DNA from: Liolophura sinensis
Lineage: Eukaryota > Mollusca > Polyplacophora > Chitonida > Chitonidae
Reading direction: 5' to 3'
Length of the DNA stretch: 60,000 bases
Assembly (NCBI RefSeq): GCF_032854445.1
Contig: NC_088295.1
Location: forward strand, 72,384,028 to 72,444,027
Shown: positions 31,671 through 43,512 of the stretch, in pieces
How positions within the stretch are numbered: the first letter of the stretch is position 1
Layout of the letters: the number at the start of each line of letters is the position of its first letter
The notes under the pieces: model-generated
What the model was told of the DNA's origin: nothing
What the model saw: the letters and a program-made list of their open reading frames with translations, nothing else
Databases searched by the model: none
Made by a program: the position numbers and the translations under genes

Positions 31671-32859
31671 GACATTGCGTCCTAAAACGTACGTACGTAC
31701 ATGCGGGAAGGGGTGTGTAATAATATACTGAACAGGCTCCACAAGTTCATCAAAACTTCAAGTAGTCAATACAGACTACAGGCCTGTAAGCCATTAGTCC
31801 AATGTCTCTCTGAAGACTGCTCGACCTTGACGAATGACATCGTGACCTTGGAGCCTATTTCAATATAGCTTATACTTAAAGGGTAGTCAGGTTTCCTTTT
31901 GTTGATCTTTTTAGCACAAAACACTAGGACGCGCTCTGAATATACCCAATAAATCTGATCTGTACAGGTCTACTTTGGTCATTTCATCTTGTATATGCAT
32001 GCCAAAACAAAATCTACTCATCTGACCGTGTTTAGACGACAGCTCCAGCCTTTTACACGGCCATCTTGTTTTGCTAAAAAGGCGTTTGGGTTAAGACTCA
32101 TTTCATAAATATTTTCCATAAGTGCTCTTTAGAATCACATCATCTTGCATTTGACGGGTTAACTTTATACGTATAGACAACACAGCTATCGAATAAAAAC
32201 ATTATATACTTTTTACTGCCTTGACTTTGTCTTGTTCTAGAACAAGACGAATAAAAATATGGGATTAAAGACTGGGAAGGTGATACCACCATAACCCTGT
32301 GGGCAATGACATCCGGGTAGCCATCAAAACAGCCAACGTCTAGCCATACGTGGCAGTGGATGCTATATGTGCTGTGGTGACAAATTGATTGAAAATCCCT
32401 CTATTGCTATGTTCCAGTTGTGTACAGCCCAAACCACCAATATTCCAACCATTTTAGCACATTTATATCGTCAGCAAACAGTATCATATTTACTGGATCA
32501 GATTACTTAATGGTGATATTTATGTATATTGTAAACGACAACAACCTATTTATGGACCCGTGTGTTTTACCCCATTGCTTAACGTGCTGCTTTATGTCAA
32601 ATACAGCCTAGTGTGTAATGCCATGCATGACAAAATGACTGAATTGAACGTAGCAACACATATTCATGCCAGAAATGTAAGGACTATACAAATACAAGCT
32701 GTTTTTGTGCATGGTGTATAAGGCATTTTTATGTTCGTGTTGTACCTGGGCCAAACGCAATCGAATTCACCTGCAGAGCGTAATATGGGCCGCTTCTCAA
32801 GTAGATAGCTGATCAAGAGTCTACAGATCTTCATGGGGCAAAATAGAGCACATACTATT
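31671..32859. other. Gene-free DNA
   Basis: AT-rich; a small palindrome CTTGTTCTAGAACAAG near 32230. No exon or transposon recognised. Confidence 0.4.
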
Positions 32860-35800
32860 CAGGCCCACGTAGGGTGAAATTAAAATATATTGTCGGGGTC
32901 TTAAGGTAAATTTTACTGAAATTACACAGCTAGTTCAATCCTTAAATCCAGTTGCCCTGTGTGTTCAGGAAACTCACCTGAAGACATCTGACAAAGATAA
33001 ATTAACTCTTAAAAATTATTCCTTCTACAGTACTTATTCAAATGAAGAGCGAGCTGCAGGTGGCTCCTCAATATTCATAAATAACAGTATTATCCAAAGC
33101 CCTGTTGCTCTGCATACAGAGCTTCAGGCTGTGGCCGTTCGTATTTCATTGCGTAAAACAGTCACATTATGTTCGTGTATATACCTCCGAACACTTCTTT
33201 GTCAGCTTCTCAGTTACATAATCTTACAGAACAATTGCCAAAACCGTTTATTATAATGGGAGATTTTAATTCCCATAACCCTTTATGGGGCAGTTATAAC
33301 ATAAATGATAAGGGCAAGATAGTCGAAGACTTCTTATCAAAGGAGGAACTGTGTTATTTCAATGATGGTTCTAATACCTATTTACATCCGGGTAATGGCA
33401 CTTATTCTGCTATCGATCTCACTATCACGGATCCATCACTTCTCCCAGATTTTTCTTGGAAGGTGCATGACGATCTTTGTGGTAGTGACCATTTTCCTAT
33501 TATCCTAGAGTATACCACTTCTGATTCTTTAGAACGTGTAGCTAGGTGGAAATTCGATAAATCAGATTGGATTGCATTTGAGATGTTCTGTGAGGCTGAT
33601 ATCACTCCTGAGGCTCTCAATGCAGCAAATGATCCAATATTAAAATTTAACGAGCTTGTATTACGAGCTGCCGATAGAACTATCCCTAAAACCTCGACAA
33701 ATCCAAAAGTAAACCCTGGTATCATCAGGACTGTCGTCAAGCCATTAAAGACCGCAAAAAGGCTGAGCGAAATTTTAATATATGTCCTACACATAACAAC
33801 TTAAACCAGGTTCGTATTTTTAGAGCTAAGGCTCGTCGATTACTCAAGTCCAAGAGACGATCTTGTTGGCGGAACTTTGTTTCGGGCATTACGTCAAAAA
33901 CACCCATGCGTAAGGTCTGGAACATGGTTCAGAAACTTAAGGGCAAAAATAATAAAGCAAAAGTTCAGCACTTAAAAGATGGAGATAATATATTAACCTC
34001 TCCATCCGATATAGCAAATAAATTAGCTGAGACAATTTCCAACAAATCTTCTTCTAAGAAGTATACTAAAAAATTCCAACATATTAAAAACCAGAAGGAG
34101 AAAATTAAATTGCCCTTTTGTTCTTTAAATTTAGAAGATTATAATTGTCCTTTTAATATCGAGGAACTTAAAACCGCATTAAAAAGGCCCACGATACGGC
34201 TTGTGGTCCTGATAATGTATATTATAAGTTTCTGAACCATTTACCACCTCAGGAACTGCAGACTCTCTTGGACTTGCTTAATAATATTTGGATAACTGGT
34301 AATTTTCCACCATCATGGAGGGAGGCGTGTATTATCCCGGTTCCCAAACCGGGTAAGGATCATACTGATCCAAATAATTACCGTCCCATAGCTCTTACCA
34401 GCTGTGTCTGTAAGACTATGGAACGGATGATTAATGATAGACTTGTTTGGTTTCTTGAAACCAACAAGTTACTTTCTAATATTCAATGCGGTTTTCGTCA
34501 AGGTCGATCCACTATGGATCACCTTGTTCGATTCGAAACTTTTATTCGCGATGGCTTCACAAATAACGAACATGTGGTGTCCATATTTTTTTGACCTTGA
34601 AAAGGCCTACGACACCACATGGAAATATGGTATTTCCTCGCGGATATGGGACTTAAAGGTCGCTTACCTATATTTATATCACAATTTCTATCTGATCGTC
34701 AGTTTAAGGTACGGGTGGGGTCTACTCTTTCTGACTCTTATGAGCAGGAAATGGGTGTACCCCAGGGCAGCATTCTATCACCAACTCTGTTCAGCATAAA
34801 AATAAATAGCCTAGCAAAAACATTAACATCGGGCACAGAGGGTTCTTTATACGTGGGTGATTTCCTTATATGCTACCGAGCTAAGAATATGAATAATATC
34901 GAACGTCAGTTGCAGCTTTGTCTCAATAAAATCCAGAAATGGGCAACTGAAAATGGTTTTAGATTTTCAACGTCTAAAACCGTCGGTATGCATTTTTGTA
35001 ACAGACGGAAACTTCATCTTGATCCCGAGCTTAATTTTTTTGGTGAACAGATTAAAATTGTTGGAGAAACTAAATTCTTAGGTATAATATTTGATAGTAA
35101 GCTATCTTTTATACCTCATATTAAAATGCTTAAAGCTAAATGTACAAAGGCTCTCGATATAATTAAGGTCGTGTCTAGCACCGATTGGGGTGCTGACCGA
35201 TCAGTTTTACTTAATTTATATCGTTCTCTGGTGAGGTCTAAATTGGACTATGGATCCATCATTTACGGTTCCGCTAGAAAGTCGTATATTAAAATGTTGG
35301 ATCCTGTCCATCATCAAGGTTTGAGGCTCAGCCTTGGTGCTTTTAGAACCTCACCAGTAGAAAGTTTATACGTGGAGGCTAATGAACCTTCTTTATATAA
35401 CCGACGTATTAAACTAAGCCTTCAATATGCTACAAAGCTTAAAGCTCATCCAACAAACCCTGCCTACGACTGTGTTTTCAATCCATTGTATGCAGACAAA
35501 TATACTAAATGTCCTAACAAGATCCCTTCGTTCGGTCTTCGTATACGGGAGCATATTGTGGGAGCTAACATCAAGCTGGAAGATATAGCTCCGGTGTCTT
35601 TTCCGGAGTCTCCTCCATGGCTTCTCCCACAACCTAAACTAATATTTGACTTACGTAAATATAATATGTCGAATATAAATCCTCTTATAATTCAGCAAGG
35701 TTTTGCTGAAATCAAGGCCCATTATATGGATTATAAATTGATATATACTGACGGGTCGAAGGATGGGGACAGGGTTACGACTGCGGCTGTCATGGAGCAG

Positions 35801-36580
35801 CGAGTCTCTTCCTTTCTTCTTCCATCCTCTTCTTCAATATTCTCTGCCGAGGCCAGTGCTATACTCCTGGCCTTATCATATGTTTCTTCTGGGTGTGCCC
35901 AGAGGGCAATGATATGCACTGACTCGTTGTCTTGCTTATTGGCAATACAGAATAATAAATTTAAAAATCCGTTAATCCTCGAAATATTAGCCATACATAG
36001 GAAACCAATTAGAAGAGGTAAAGATATTATATTCTGCTGGATACCAAGTTATATTGGTATCCATGGAAACACAGTCGCAGACAGGGAGGCGAAAGCTGCC
36101 CTAAATAAACCCATATCTAAGATAAAAATCCCTTATACTGACATGAAGTCCAATATTCTTAAATATATTCGTTGCCTTTGGCAGGGTGAATGGAACTTGC
36201 AGGTCCATAATAAACTGCATGCTATTCATCCGGTCATTGGCTACAATAATTATACTTGCGAAAGGTCTCGTAGAGACCAAGAAGTCTTAACAAGGTGTCG
36301 CGTTGGGCATTCTCGTCTAACGCACAATTTCATACTAGATGGGAGCAGTGCTCCCGAGTGGGTTGGATGCGATGCCGAATATGGCATCAAACATATTTTG
36401 GTTGACTGTGTAGACTTTGCCCACGTTCGGCAGAGATTCTACACGGTCGACTCTATATATGATTTGTTTGACAACATCGCTGGCGATGTTGTCATCAATT
36501 ATTTGAAGGCCATTGGCCTTTATCATAAGATATAATTTATTAGTACATAAATATTTATCGATAAAGTTATATATACATTT
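32860..36580 (+). mobile_element. LINE third copy: ORF1 deleted, ORF2 broken
   Basis: The left edge CACGTAGGGTGAAATTAAAA resembles the end of the 5' leader of the fourth LINE (CACGTGGGGTGAAATTAAAT at about 59278), yet the next bases are already inside ORF2 (TGTCGGGGTCTTAAGG). So ORF1 and the first ORF2 codons are missing. The 3' UTR ATAAATATTTATCGATAAAG matches the second copy. Confidence 0.75.
32893..36535 (+). pseudogene. LINE ORF2, third copy, many frameshifts and a mutated RT active site
   Basis: Starts within the endonuclease (CRGLKVNF), with a shift near 33165, then FIIMGDFNSHNPLWGS and CGSDHFP. Further shifts lie near 33710, 34185 (one A lost) and 34590 (one T gained), with a short deletion near 34635. 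From 34640 the frame is open to the end. The reverse transcriptase motif reads LYVGDFLICYRA: the first catalytic Asp of YVDD is Gly. RNase H keeps YTDGSKDGD, AEASAILLAL and CTDSLSCLLAIQ, but the conserved WIPSH is WIPSY. The C-terminal Cys/His motif has one Cys altered (EWVGCDAEYGIKHILVDC). It is clearly inactive. Confidence 0.8.
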
Positions 36581-36719
36581 CTTGATATATTATTTTTAAA
36601 ATATGAGGGTTTTCGAGTTTTAACTGTTTTTGGTTATTCTAATCTGGTTTTAAACATGTCCAAACATTTGTTTCCATTTTTGATGTTCTCACCACCATAT
36701 CGGAAACCTCAACCGCCTC

Positions 36720-36797
36720 GTGTTTCGACCTTGCTCTCGTCACGATATGGCTGAAATATTGCCGATGTGGCGTTAAACCATAATCATTCATTCATTG
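36720..36797 (+). mobile_element. SINE 3' end fragment
   Basis: Ends ATGGCTGAAATATTGCCGAT, GTGGCGTTAAACC and an ATTC repeat, a tail type I associate with molluscan SINEs. The head is missing or unrecognised. Confidence 0.55.
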
Positions 36798-37270
36798 ATT
36801 CTAACAGTAGTGGAGCTCGTAAACATATTAAGTTTCCGGACTTATGCACACTTTGATTCGTCAGCAAATATCAATAAGTGCTCAGGGTTTCTTCATTAAT
36901 AATGACAGGGATTATGTCAGCGAGATCCGATTTCTCAGTTGCCAAAGTCCATGGAAAGTGGGTTGGGTACGAGGGAAAAAAATGTGTTACGTATATTGAT
37001 TGGTGTTTCAGGGAAACATGTCAAACATATATGACGCGGCAGGCAGGATTAGGGATGGCGGAAACACGGCGTGTGAACAGGGGAAACCAACTCATCTCAC
37101 CAGGCACTTTGAGAAACGTTCCAACTTAAGGGCGATGCTGAATTTGTGCAAGATATGTATTCGAAAATGCGAAATGCGTTCATATTCTACGTATAAAATG
37201 ATAAGCAATCAAGACTTCTGAGCTAATCTACAACAAGGTGTTAAATGTAAAGAACTTGCTTAGAAAGTAA

Positions 37271-37770
37271 GAGAGGGACGTGGCCGAGTGGTTAAAAAGC
37301 TTGCCTTTCAGTGGCTGGGTCACGGGATGCGAACGTCGACACGGAATTTGTAAATGTTTGGCTGTTTGTGTGGTCTTTATGGCAAAAATTCGTCCACGAC
37401 CCTCGTGTGATCTTTGCGACAAAATCCGTCCACGACGCTCGTGTGGCCTTTGTGACAAAAATTCGTCCACGACGCTCATGTGGTCTTTGTGACAAAAATT
37501 CGTCCACGACGCTCGTGTGGTCTTTGCGACAAAAATCCGTCCACGACGTTCGAGTGGTTCTTTCAATAGTCTCACATCGATTTTAGACCACGTGCCTTCC
37601 ACCTTGCAGTATAAGGGAAACATTTGCACGTCACCCGTGGGAAAGTCCATAACTCGTGAAAGGGTGTGATAAACCCAGGAAACCCGGTTTCCCCCACCAA
37701 TAAAAACTGATAGTCATTATTTAAGTCAAACCTTCTTGCGTATAGCTTAAACACCAATCAAATAAATAAG
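37271..37770 (+). mobile_element. tRNA-Ser/Leu-headed SINE with an internal minisatellite (family B)
   Basis: Head GACGTGGCCGAGTGGTTAAA resembles the A-box half of a Ser/Leu tRNA. The tail contains AACACCAATCAAATAAATAA at about 37750. The middle is swollen by a 36-37 bp tandem repeat. A relative without the tandem repeat is at 57385-57760. Confidence 0.6.
37375..37575. repeat. 36-37 bp minisatellite, five copies
   Basis: CGTCCACGAC recurs at 37391, 37427, 37464, 37501 and 37538, each followed by a CTCGTGTGG-type and a CTTTGTGACAAAAATT-type block. Confidence 0.85.
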
Positions 37771-37929
37771 CCTACATGAATGCCAAGGGCTTTTTTCATG
37801 CCGTTTATTCAGTATGTTTCAAAAAGGTCGACCTGTTTTAAAGCAGTATTTATGTATTTCACGATGCACACGTTACAATCACACAAAAAGTTACCTAACA
37901 GTTTAATGATTTGTCAAGTTTTACTATCC

Positions 37930-38505
37930 GTATCATAAATGCTCTACGTGCCCTCCATATTCTCTACGTGCCCTCCATATTCTCTACGTGCTGCCTATAT
38001 GCTCTACCTGCCCTCCATATTCTTTACGTGCTCCCCGTATGCTATACGTGCCCTCCATATGCTCTTCGTGCCCTCCGTAATCTCTACGTGCCCTTCATAT
38101 GCTCTTCGTGCCCTCCAGATTTCCTACATGCCCTCGATATTCTCTACGTGCCCTCGGTATTCTCTACGTGCCCTCGGTATTCTCTACGTGCCCTCCATAT
38201 GCTCTACGTGCCCTCCGTATTCTCTACGTGCCATCCATATGTTCTACGTGTCTTCCGCATTCTCTACGTGCCCTCCGTATACTCTACGTGCCCACCACAT
38301 GCTCTACGTGCCCTCCAGATGCTCTAGGTGCCCTCCATATTCTCTACGTTCCTTCCATATGTTCAACGTGCTCTGCATATGCTCCACGTGCCCTTCATAA
38401 ACTCTACGCGCTCTCCATATGCTCTACATGCCTCCACATGCTCCACCTGACCGCCATATGCTCTACGTGCCTCCATATGCTCTACGTACCCTCCACCTGC
38501 GGCAC
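37930..38505. repeat. 20-bp minisatellite, about 28 copies
   Basis: Unit close to TCTCTACGTGCCCTCCATAT, repeated head to tail with substitutions; the last copies shorten to 18-19 bp. Because the unit is not a multiple of three, each frame reads a 20-residue repeat, and all three plus-strand frames stay open for most of the array. I treat this as a by-product and not as a gene. Confidence 0.9.
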
Positions 38506-38776
38506 CCACAACATCGAGGCGATGCTTGAATTCACCTCAAACGTTCTGACAGTGTGTTTGATCACCTCTGTCGTGACATTGTTTTAGGTCATCCAGGTAA
38601 GTCACTAATGATAGCACAAAAAACACGGTCTTTGACCTGACGTCACAAGAAAGTCGCACCTAGGTGGTCATTTGAAACACTTGGCCCCGCCTTCTCATGT
38701 GATAAAAGTCTCATTCATCAACGCTACGTGTATGCAGAGATATAGCAATTTCAAATCTTTTCAATCTTCTTGAGAC

Positions 38777-38792
38777 AATCCATTGGGAAATA
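38777..38792. repeat. Target-site duplication of the SINE at 38793
   Basis: AATCCATTGGGAAATA here and again at 38954-38969, an exact 16-bp match on both sides of the SINE. Confidence 0.85.
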
Positions 38793-38953
38793 TTTATTTA
38801 TACATTTGATTGATGTTTTACGCCGTACTCAAGAATATTTCACTTATACGACGGCAGCCAGCATTATGGTGGGAGGAAACCGGGCATAGCCCGGGGGAAA
38901 CCCACGACCATTCGCAGGTTGCTGACGGACCTTCCAACATACGGCCGGAGAGG
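38793..38953 (-). mobile_element. SINE family A, 5'-truncated copy, minus strand
   Basis: Begins (plus strand) with a TTTATTTATA tail, then GTTTTACGCCGTACTCAAGA, and ends within the body (ACATACGGCCGGAGAGG). Its exact 16-bp target duplications show target-primed insertion by LINE machinery. Confidence 0.85.
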
Positions 38954-38969
38954 AATCCATTGGGAAATA

Positions 38970-40289
38970 AGGATATTTGTTATTATAAGATAAAAAAGGT
39001 CAATGTGACCTGCTTGTAGTGGGTATCTTACACATGACACATGTGCTTACCCTCCAACTCCAGCATCGGACTTAAAACACAACAGGTAAAAATAAAAAAT
39101 AAAGCTTTATTAGATCTGTTGTCATCATACTATGGAATGTAGGCACATCAATACTTAAAACTCCTCTTACAGGGTACAATTTCTTACGCCGTTCAATTTA
39201 CTAAAACTGTTCTGTCGTTGTACTGACCCACATTGTCATTTAAGTTACATGAACTAAAAGCATTACTGACCCACAACCTTTAACTGATAAGAATTTGAAA
39301 AAGCTCATATACACGTACCTACTTGAAAACTGTCAAAGAATAAGCATTAACATTTGTGAACAATGCAAATGTACTTACACGCCAATACTCCGTGCAACAC
39401 AACATCAAAACGTTACATAATGCAGGCATGTTATGAAAATCCGCAAGATTCTTCTGCATCGTTCATAGACTTTTAATGTTCACAGTTTGCATAAACTTAT
39501 TATATGTGAGTGTCTTAATTAAAAATAAAATGTTTGCAAACGATAAAACCATTAAATTTATGTTTGGTTCAAGAAAGAATGCAGACTGTACAGTACACCT
39601 CCCGCAGTATGATATATCACCATTGGCTCACAATTTATGAAGATCCATATATTTAATAGTACACCTATAATGACTTAATGAACCACATTTACAAGGGAGA
39701 TCAGGCTTCACTGTATTCTGTGAGTTTCTCACAAAATATACAACCACAGACCTATAACTTGGTGAATCACAGATATGTATACACAAAATATCAGACTACA
39801 CAGTCACTTCACGACTGTAGGATATACAGCCACTCTCTCTCAAACCTATTGCTTTTACATGTACGCGTGGTCCAGTGTTGAAGGCAAAGGTCCGCATCTA
39901 CATTTATGAGCAGTACACAAATTGTTAACTTGTGTAACACGTCAGTGCGGGTGTGCAAATTTCTACACTGCCGTTTTTAGAGAGAATTGACACGTAGCTT
40001 CATGAATAACAAGAAGAACGTGCAGTTCTTACATTCAGGTATTCATTTAGGGAAACTTTCTTTGCTTTTCATTCAGAGTTTCTTTAGAATTGATAACATG
40101 TTTCCTTCATAGTACTAACAGATTTGTGTGTTTATGTGCTACTGAAATTCCCTGAATTTAATTTGCATCCCACAAAAATATAGAAACCTGTTGAATATTA
40201 AAAGGAAAAAATCTCTAAACTATCAATTTATGGAAATAAATCACGTACAGTTGATGTTTATAAATAAGTTTATAATAAAATCTTTTCAG
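38970..40289. other. Gene-free DNA, possible 3' UTR side of the GT31 gene
   Basis: No coding evidence. A minus-strand AATAAA lies in AATAAAGCTTTATT at about 39100-39115 and could serve as a distant poly(A) signal for the gene ending at 40696. This is weak. Confidence 0.35.
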
Positions 40290-40525
40290 TGCAGCACAAT
40301 GACTCAGGAGCCTCTCATCAGTGCCGTCTCTGTGACTTCAAGTCCAGCTAGCGCTGGTTTTCTCCGGTCGTACGTAGGGAAGTCTTCCAGCAACCTGCCG
40401 ATGGTCGTGGGTTTTCCTCAGACTGATAGCTTTCTTCCCACCATAGTGCTCTCCGCTATAGCACAAGTGAAATATTCTTGTACGGCGTAAAACACCAATA
40501 AAATATATACATAAAATAAATACTT
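40290..40525 (+). mobile_element. SINE family A, diverged copy
   Basis: GTGACTTCAAGTCCAGC, GATGGTCGTGGGTTTTCC and the tail GTACGGCGTAAAACACCAAT are recognisable; the tRNA-like head is lost. Confidence 0.75.
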
Positions 40526-40695
40526 TTTGACATTATTAGAGATTGCGCAATTTAAGCATTACGCAAATTTGGCAAGTTGGCTGCTGTTAGTTGTTGCAGC
40601 TCCGTCGTAACCTTCGTTACGAAATTAGCAATACGATCTTTCATGGCACATTTATAACAACATAAATAATACCAATAGAATTGATAACCATTTGT

Positions 40696-42033
40696 TCACA
40701 TAGATCGTCTCTTGCGAAGCACTTTCCGACTATCTCTAGAAGGACACTTTTTCAAAGACTCCAAATCATTCAGTTCTTCCCATATTTTATACATACTTTT
40801 GACAGAAACTCTGTGACCTGATATTGCGTCTTTATATGCACATCCTGTAGTGGGTCGTTCGGCAAGGGAGAAGCCGCTTGCTGTGAGGTACCTAGGCTTC
40901 AGCTTACCAGCGCATATGCCAGTTATGTATATATCCTCTAACCAAAACAATGGGGTGTACAGAGTTACATTATACAGTGATGGGACAAGATCTGTAGATA
41001 CAACATAAGCAGTCCCAGAGCAATATTTTGGATATACCCTTCGGGGAAAGTCTTCTTTAGGAGTGTACCACTTAGACTTTTTGTCCTGGATTGGCCTGGC
41101 ACCTACAATGATGGTTCCCATGATAGACCGAACTGGTTTCGTTTGCGATAGTGTCTTGTACAGCATCTCAGTGTTAATGAACATATCATCATCTGTCTTC
41201 AGAACAAATTTTGCACTCAAACAGTTGGCTGTGACCCATTTCAGCAAGGCCACCGACTTAAGGGACAAATTTTGGTAAGTGTCCAAAAAATCCTCTTGAA
41301 TAATATCGCGGAAATGACGACTTTCATTCACTACTCTGTCTTGAAGTTGTTGATCGGTTGTTGCACCAAATAGAAACACTAACCTTGATTTCAATCGGTC
41401 CAAATGACTCGGCAATCCCCATGTACTTCGGATTGCCGTACGCGCCTCGAAGTTTGCCAGTGCGCTACACACAACGATCAAGGTCCGTAGCTCGGATTTG
41501 TTTTGAGAACATAGCTGACTGTCGTTGATGGTAAAATTGTAGGGATGTGGATTGGGGTACTTAGGCTGTTGCACCGGTTCCTCCCTGATGGGAACGCTAT
41601 CTGTTACACTAGCCAATGCAACAGCTGAAGTTGTTTTCAGCGTGTAAATAATTTTTTGAAATGTCACGTTATTATTAGATGGAAGTTGCCGACCTAGTCT
41701 CAAGTCTTTAAATGATAAGCTGAAATTCTGGAAGATTTCGTCAAATTTTGACATATTAGATTCTGTCGACTTGGAATGTGGTAAATCAGAGCGTGGGTTT
41801 GCTAGAACAGTTTCACCAGAGGTACCGGTTCCATTAATACCAAGAGAACGCGTCAGAAACCAGGAACTTGTGGAATTTTCTTCAAATGTCCCTAGATAGA
41901 GAATCGAACCAAAACTTTCGTTTTTAAACAGTATGTTGAAAGGAAGAACCGTGGAGTACCAGATGTAGCCCATGTTTAACACAAAACAAACAGTAATCAG
42001 CGAAAGCAGCACGCGTGTCTTATTAGAGGCCAT
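40696..42033 (-). CDS. GT31 beta-1,3-galactosyltransferase / N-acetylglucosaminyltransferase-like protein
   Basis: A 445-residue intact protein in one coding exon. A type II signal anchor lies at residues about 8-26 (LLSLITVCFVLNMGYIW), then a stem with several N-glycosylation sites (NES, NST, NGT, NFS, NVT), and the catalytic domain from about residue 180. GT31 motifs in order: RTAIRSTWG, LVFLFGA, EDFLDTYQNLSLKSV, KTDDDMFIN (the DxD metal and sugar-nucleotide site), YPKYCSGTAYVVS and EDIYITG. Such enzymes act in the Golgi lumen, adding beta-1,3 Gal or GlcNAc to glycans; donor and acceptor cannot be read from sequence. The ATG at 42033 is preceded by a splice acceptor at 42060-42061, so the 5' UTR is interrupted by an intron. 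Single-coding-exon structure is common in this family. No damage is seen. Confidence 0.9.
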   Translation of the reverse strand: MASNKTRVLLSLITVCFVLNMGYIWYSTVLPFNILFKNESFGSILYLGTFEENSTSSWFLTRSLGINGTGTSGETVLANPRSDLPHSKSTESNMSKFDEIFQNFSLSFKDLRLGRQLPSNNNVTFQKIIYTLKTTSAVALASVTDSVPIREEPVQQPKYPNPHPYNFTINDSQLCSQNKSELRTLIVVCSALANFEARTAIRSTWGLPSHLDRLKSRLVFLFGATTDQQLQDRVVNESRHFRDIIQEDFLDTYQNLSLKSVALLKWVTANCLSAKFVLKTDDDMFINTEMLYKTLSQTKPVRSIMGTIIVGARPIQDKKSKWYTPKEDFPRRVYPKYCSGTAYVVSTDLVPSLYNVTLYTPLFWLEDIYITGICAGKLKPRYLTASGFSLAERPTTGCAYKDAISGHRVSVKSMYKIWEELNDLESLKKCPSRDSRKVLRKRRSM

Positions 42034-42059
42034 GATCTAGTGCAACCTGATTGAGGCAT

Positions 42060-42085
42060 CTGAAACACAAAAAAAAACAGAAATT
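42060..42085 (-). promoter_or_regulatory. Splice acceptor in the 5' UTR of the GT31 gene
   Basis: On the minus strand CTGTTTTTTTTTGTGTTTCAG is a long pyrimidine tract ending in AG at 42060-42061, 26 bases before the start codon. It implies a non-coding upstream exon at higher coordinates, not located. Confidence 0.55.
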
Positions 42086-42718
42086 AAATTGAACAATACA
42101 TGTGTACATCAAACCCACAAGACCGACAGTAACAAAACCATGGCTAATATGACGAATGATCATCGTCGTCTTACTTTAAGACTCATGTAAACATATCAAA
42201 ATATCGACCACCATATTTTTGTGCTGTTGCATGCGGCGGTCATCTCAGTAACATCCAATTTCCCACAGTTTTCAATTTTTTCAAAAACTGACATAGAAAT
42301 TATGATAAATTCCAAGTTCAAAATAAAAAGGAATTTTTGTTATCAACAACTTATAATGTCTTTGTGGCAGTATTATCCAGTCAGTGCCCATGAAGACATA
42401 TCTTTGACCCACTTGCCATGCCTGAAGGAACTGCGTATGTGTAACCTAAAGCGCCTGTGCCTAGGTCCTCTACGGACTACGAATGGTATATGAATGTCGG
42501 ACATGACGCTAATATCTAGTTCGTTTGCTTGAGGTTAACATGGCTTTGAACGCCACATTGCGATCATACAATGGTAAGGTCACCTTCTAGAAGTGCTCTC
42601 TCACTGACCACATATAAATACTGCTGTCTGGGCTGGAACACCATGCCAAAGGCACCAGACACAATGCTCCACCGAGTCGCAGCATACTGAATCTCGACAC
42701 TCTGCTTCATAATTGTAT
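42086..42718. other. Gene-free DNA upstream of the GT31 gene
   Basis: Presumed 5' UTR intron of the GT31 gene. No upstream exon could be placed. Confidence 0.35.
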
Positions 42719-42900
42719 CACCGGCCGAAATAGCGCAGTTGATAGAGCGTCCGCTTCGGGAGAGGTAGATCCAGGATAAATCCTGGGCCTAGTCACACCT
42801 AAGACTTTAAAAGAGGAAGTTGTAACTTCCTCGCTTGGCGTTCAGTATGAAGGGATGTCGGCAACCATATCGTAAAATTACTTTGGACGATAAGAATCAA
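42719..42900 (+). mobile_element. tRNA-headed SINE (third type)
   Basis: GAAATAGCGCAGTTGATAGA and GCGTCCGCTTCGGGAGAGG form the D and anticodon arm region of a tRNA, and GGATAAATCCTGGGCC lies at the degraded T arm. An unrelated body follows to about 42900. The T arm is decayed, so it is not a tRNA gene. Confidence 0.6.
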
Positions 42901-43512
42901 TCAGCGTTTATGCCACAAAAGTCCCTTTACGATACAAATGGTAAGAAAAAACATATTTGGAAAAAAAAAAACATCTTTTAAATATAGTAGGCCATGGACA
43001 GTAACGAATATTTTTTACCGGGTCTATTTCATTGGTTTCACTATAAGGCTCGCACGAAGGATCTTACGAGGTTGCTCGTTTCATAATTTCCACACGATGC
43101 GTTGTTGCGTTTTCAGTTTCAACTGCCCGTGACCTTCTTCTAAGAATAGGCTGGAATATACATAAAATGCGTAATGAACGTTTAAAACGTGTCACAAGTG
43201 AATCTCAACTACACGTAAATGCGTGAGAATGACATTAAGGTGCACTATTGGCTTTTATCGGTCAGACAGACCACCTCACTCGCAAATTCGGGTTTACAGC
43301 AATGCTCCAATATTACAAATCTTGCGTGATAATGCGCTAAAGCATATACTGCACCTAGTTCGAGAATGAATACGTATACCGATTTGCATATCAGATATGG
43401 CTGAACTCCGAGCAACAAAACCACATGGGCGATGGGACATGATATAGGCTGCTTGGGTTGAAGCCGCTGAATAATTATTCAAGCCTAATTTCGGCAAAAG
43501 TCCAGGGGTCGC
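42901..43512. other. Gene-free DNA
   Basis: Nothing recognised. Confidence 0.35.

Noticed and set aside
37911-38587. Three overlapping Cys/Ser/Tyr/Leu-rich 'proteins' of 138-162 codons
   Set aside because: All are readings of one 20-bp tandem repeat in the three frames of the same strand.
42719-42790. Functional tRNA gene
   Set aside because: The D and anticodon arms are recognisable but the T arm and acceptor stem do not pair; the sequence continues into a SINE body.
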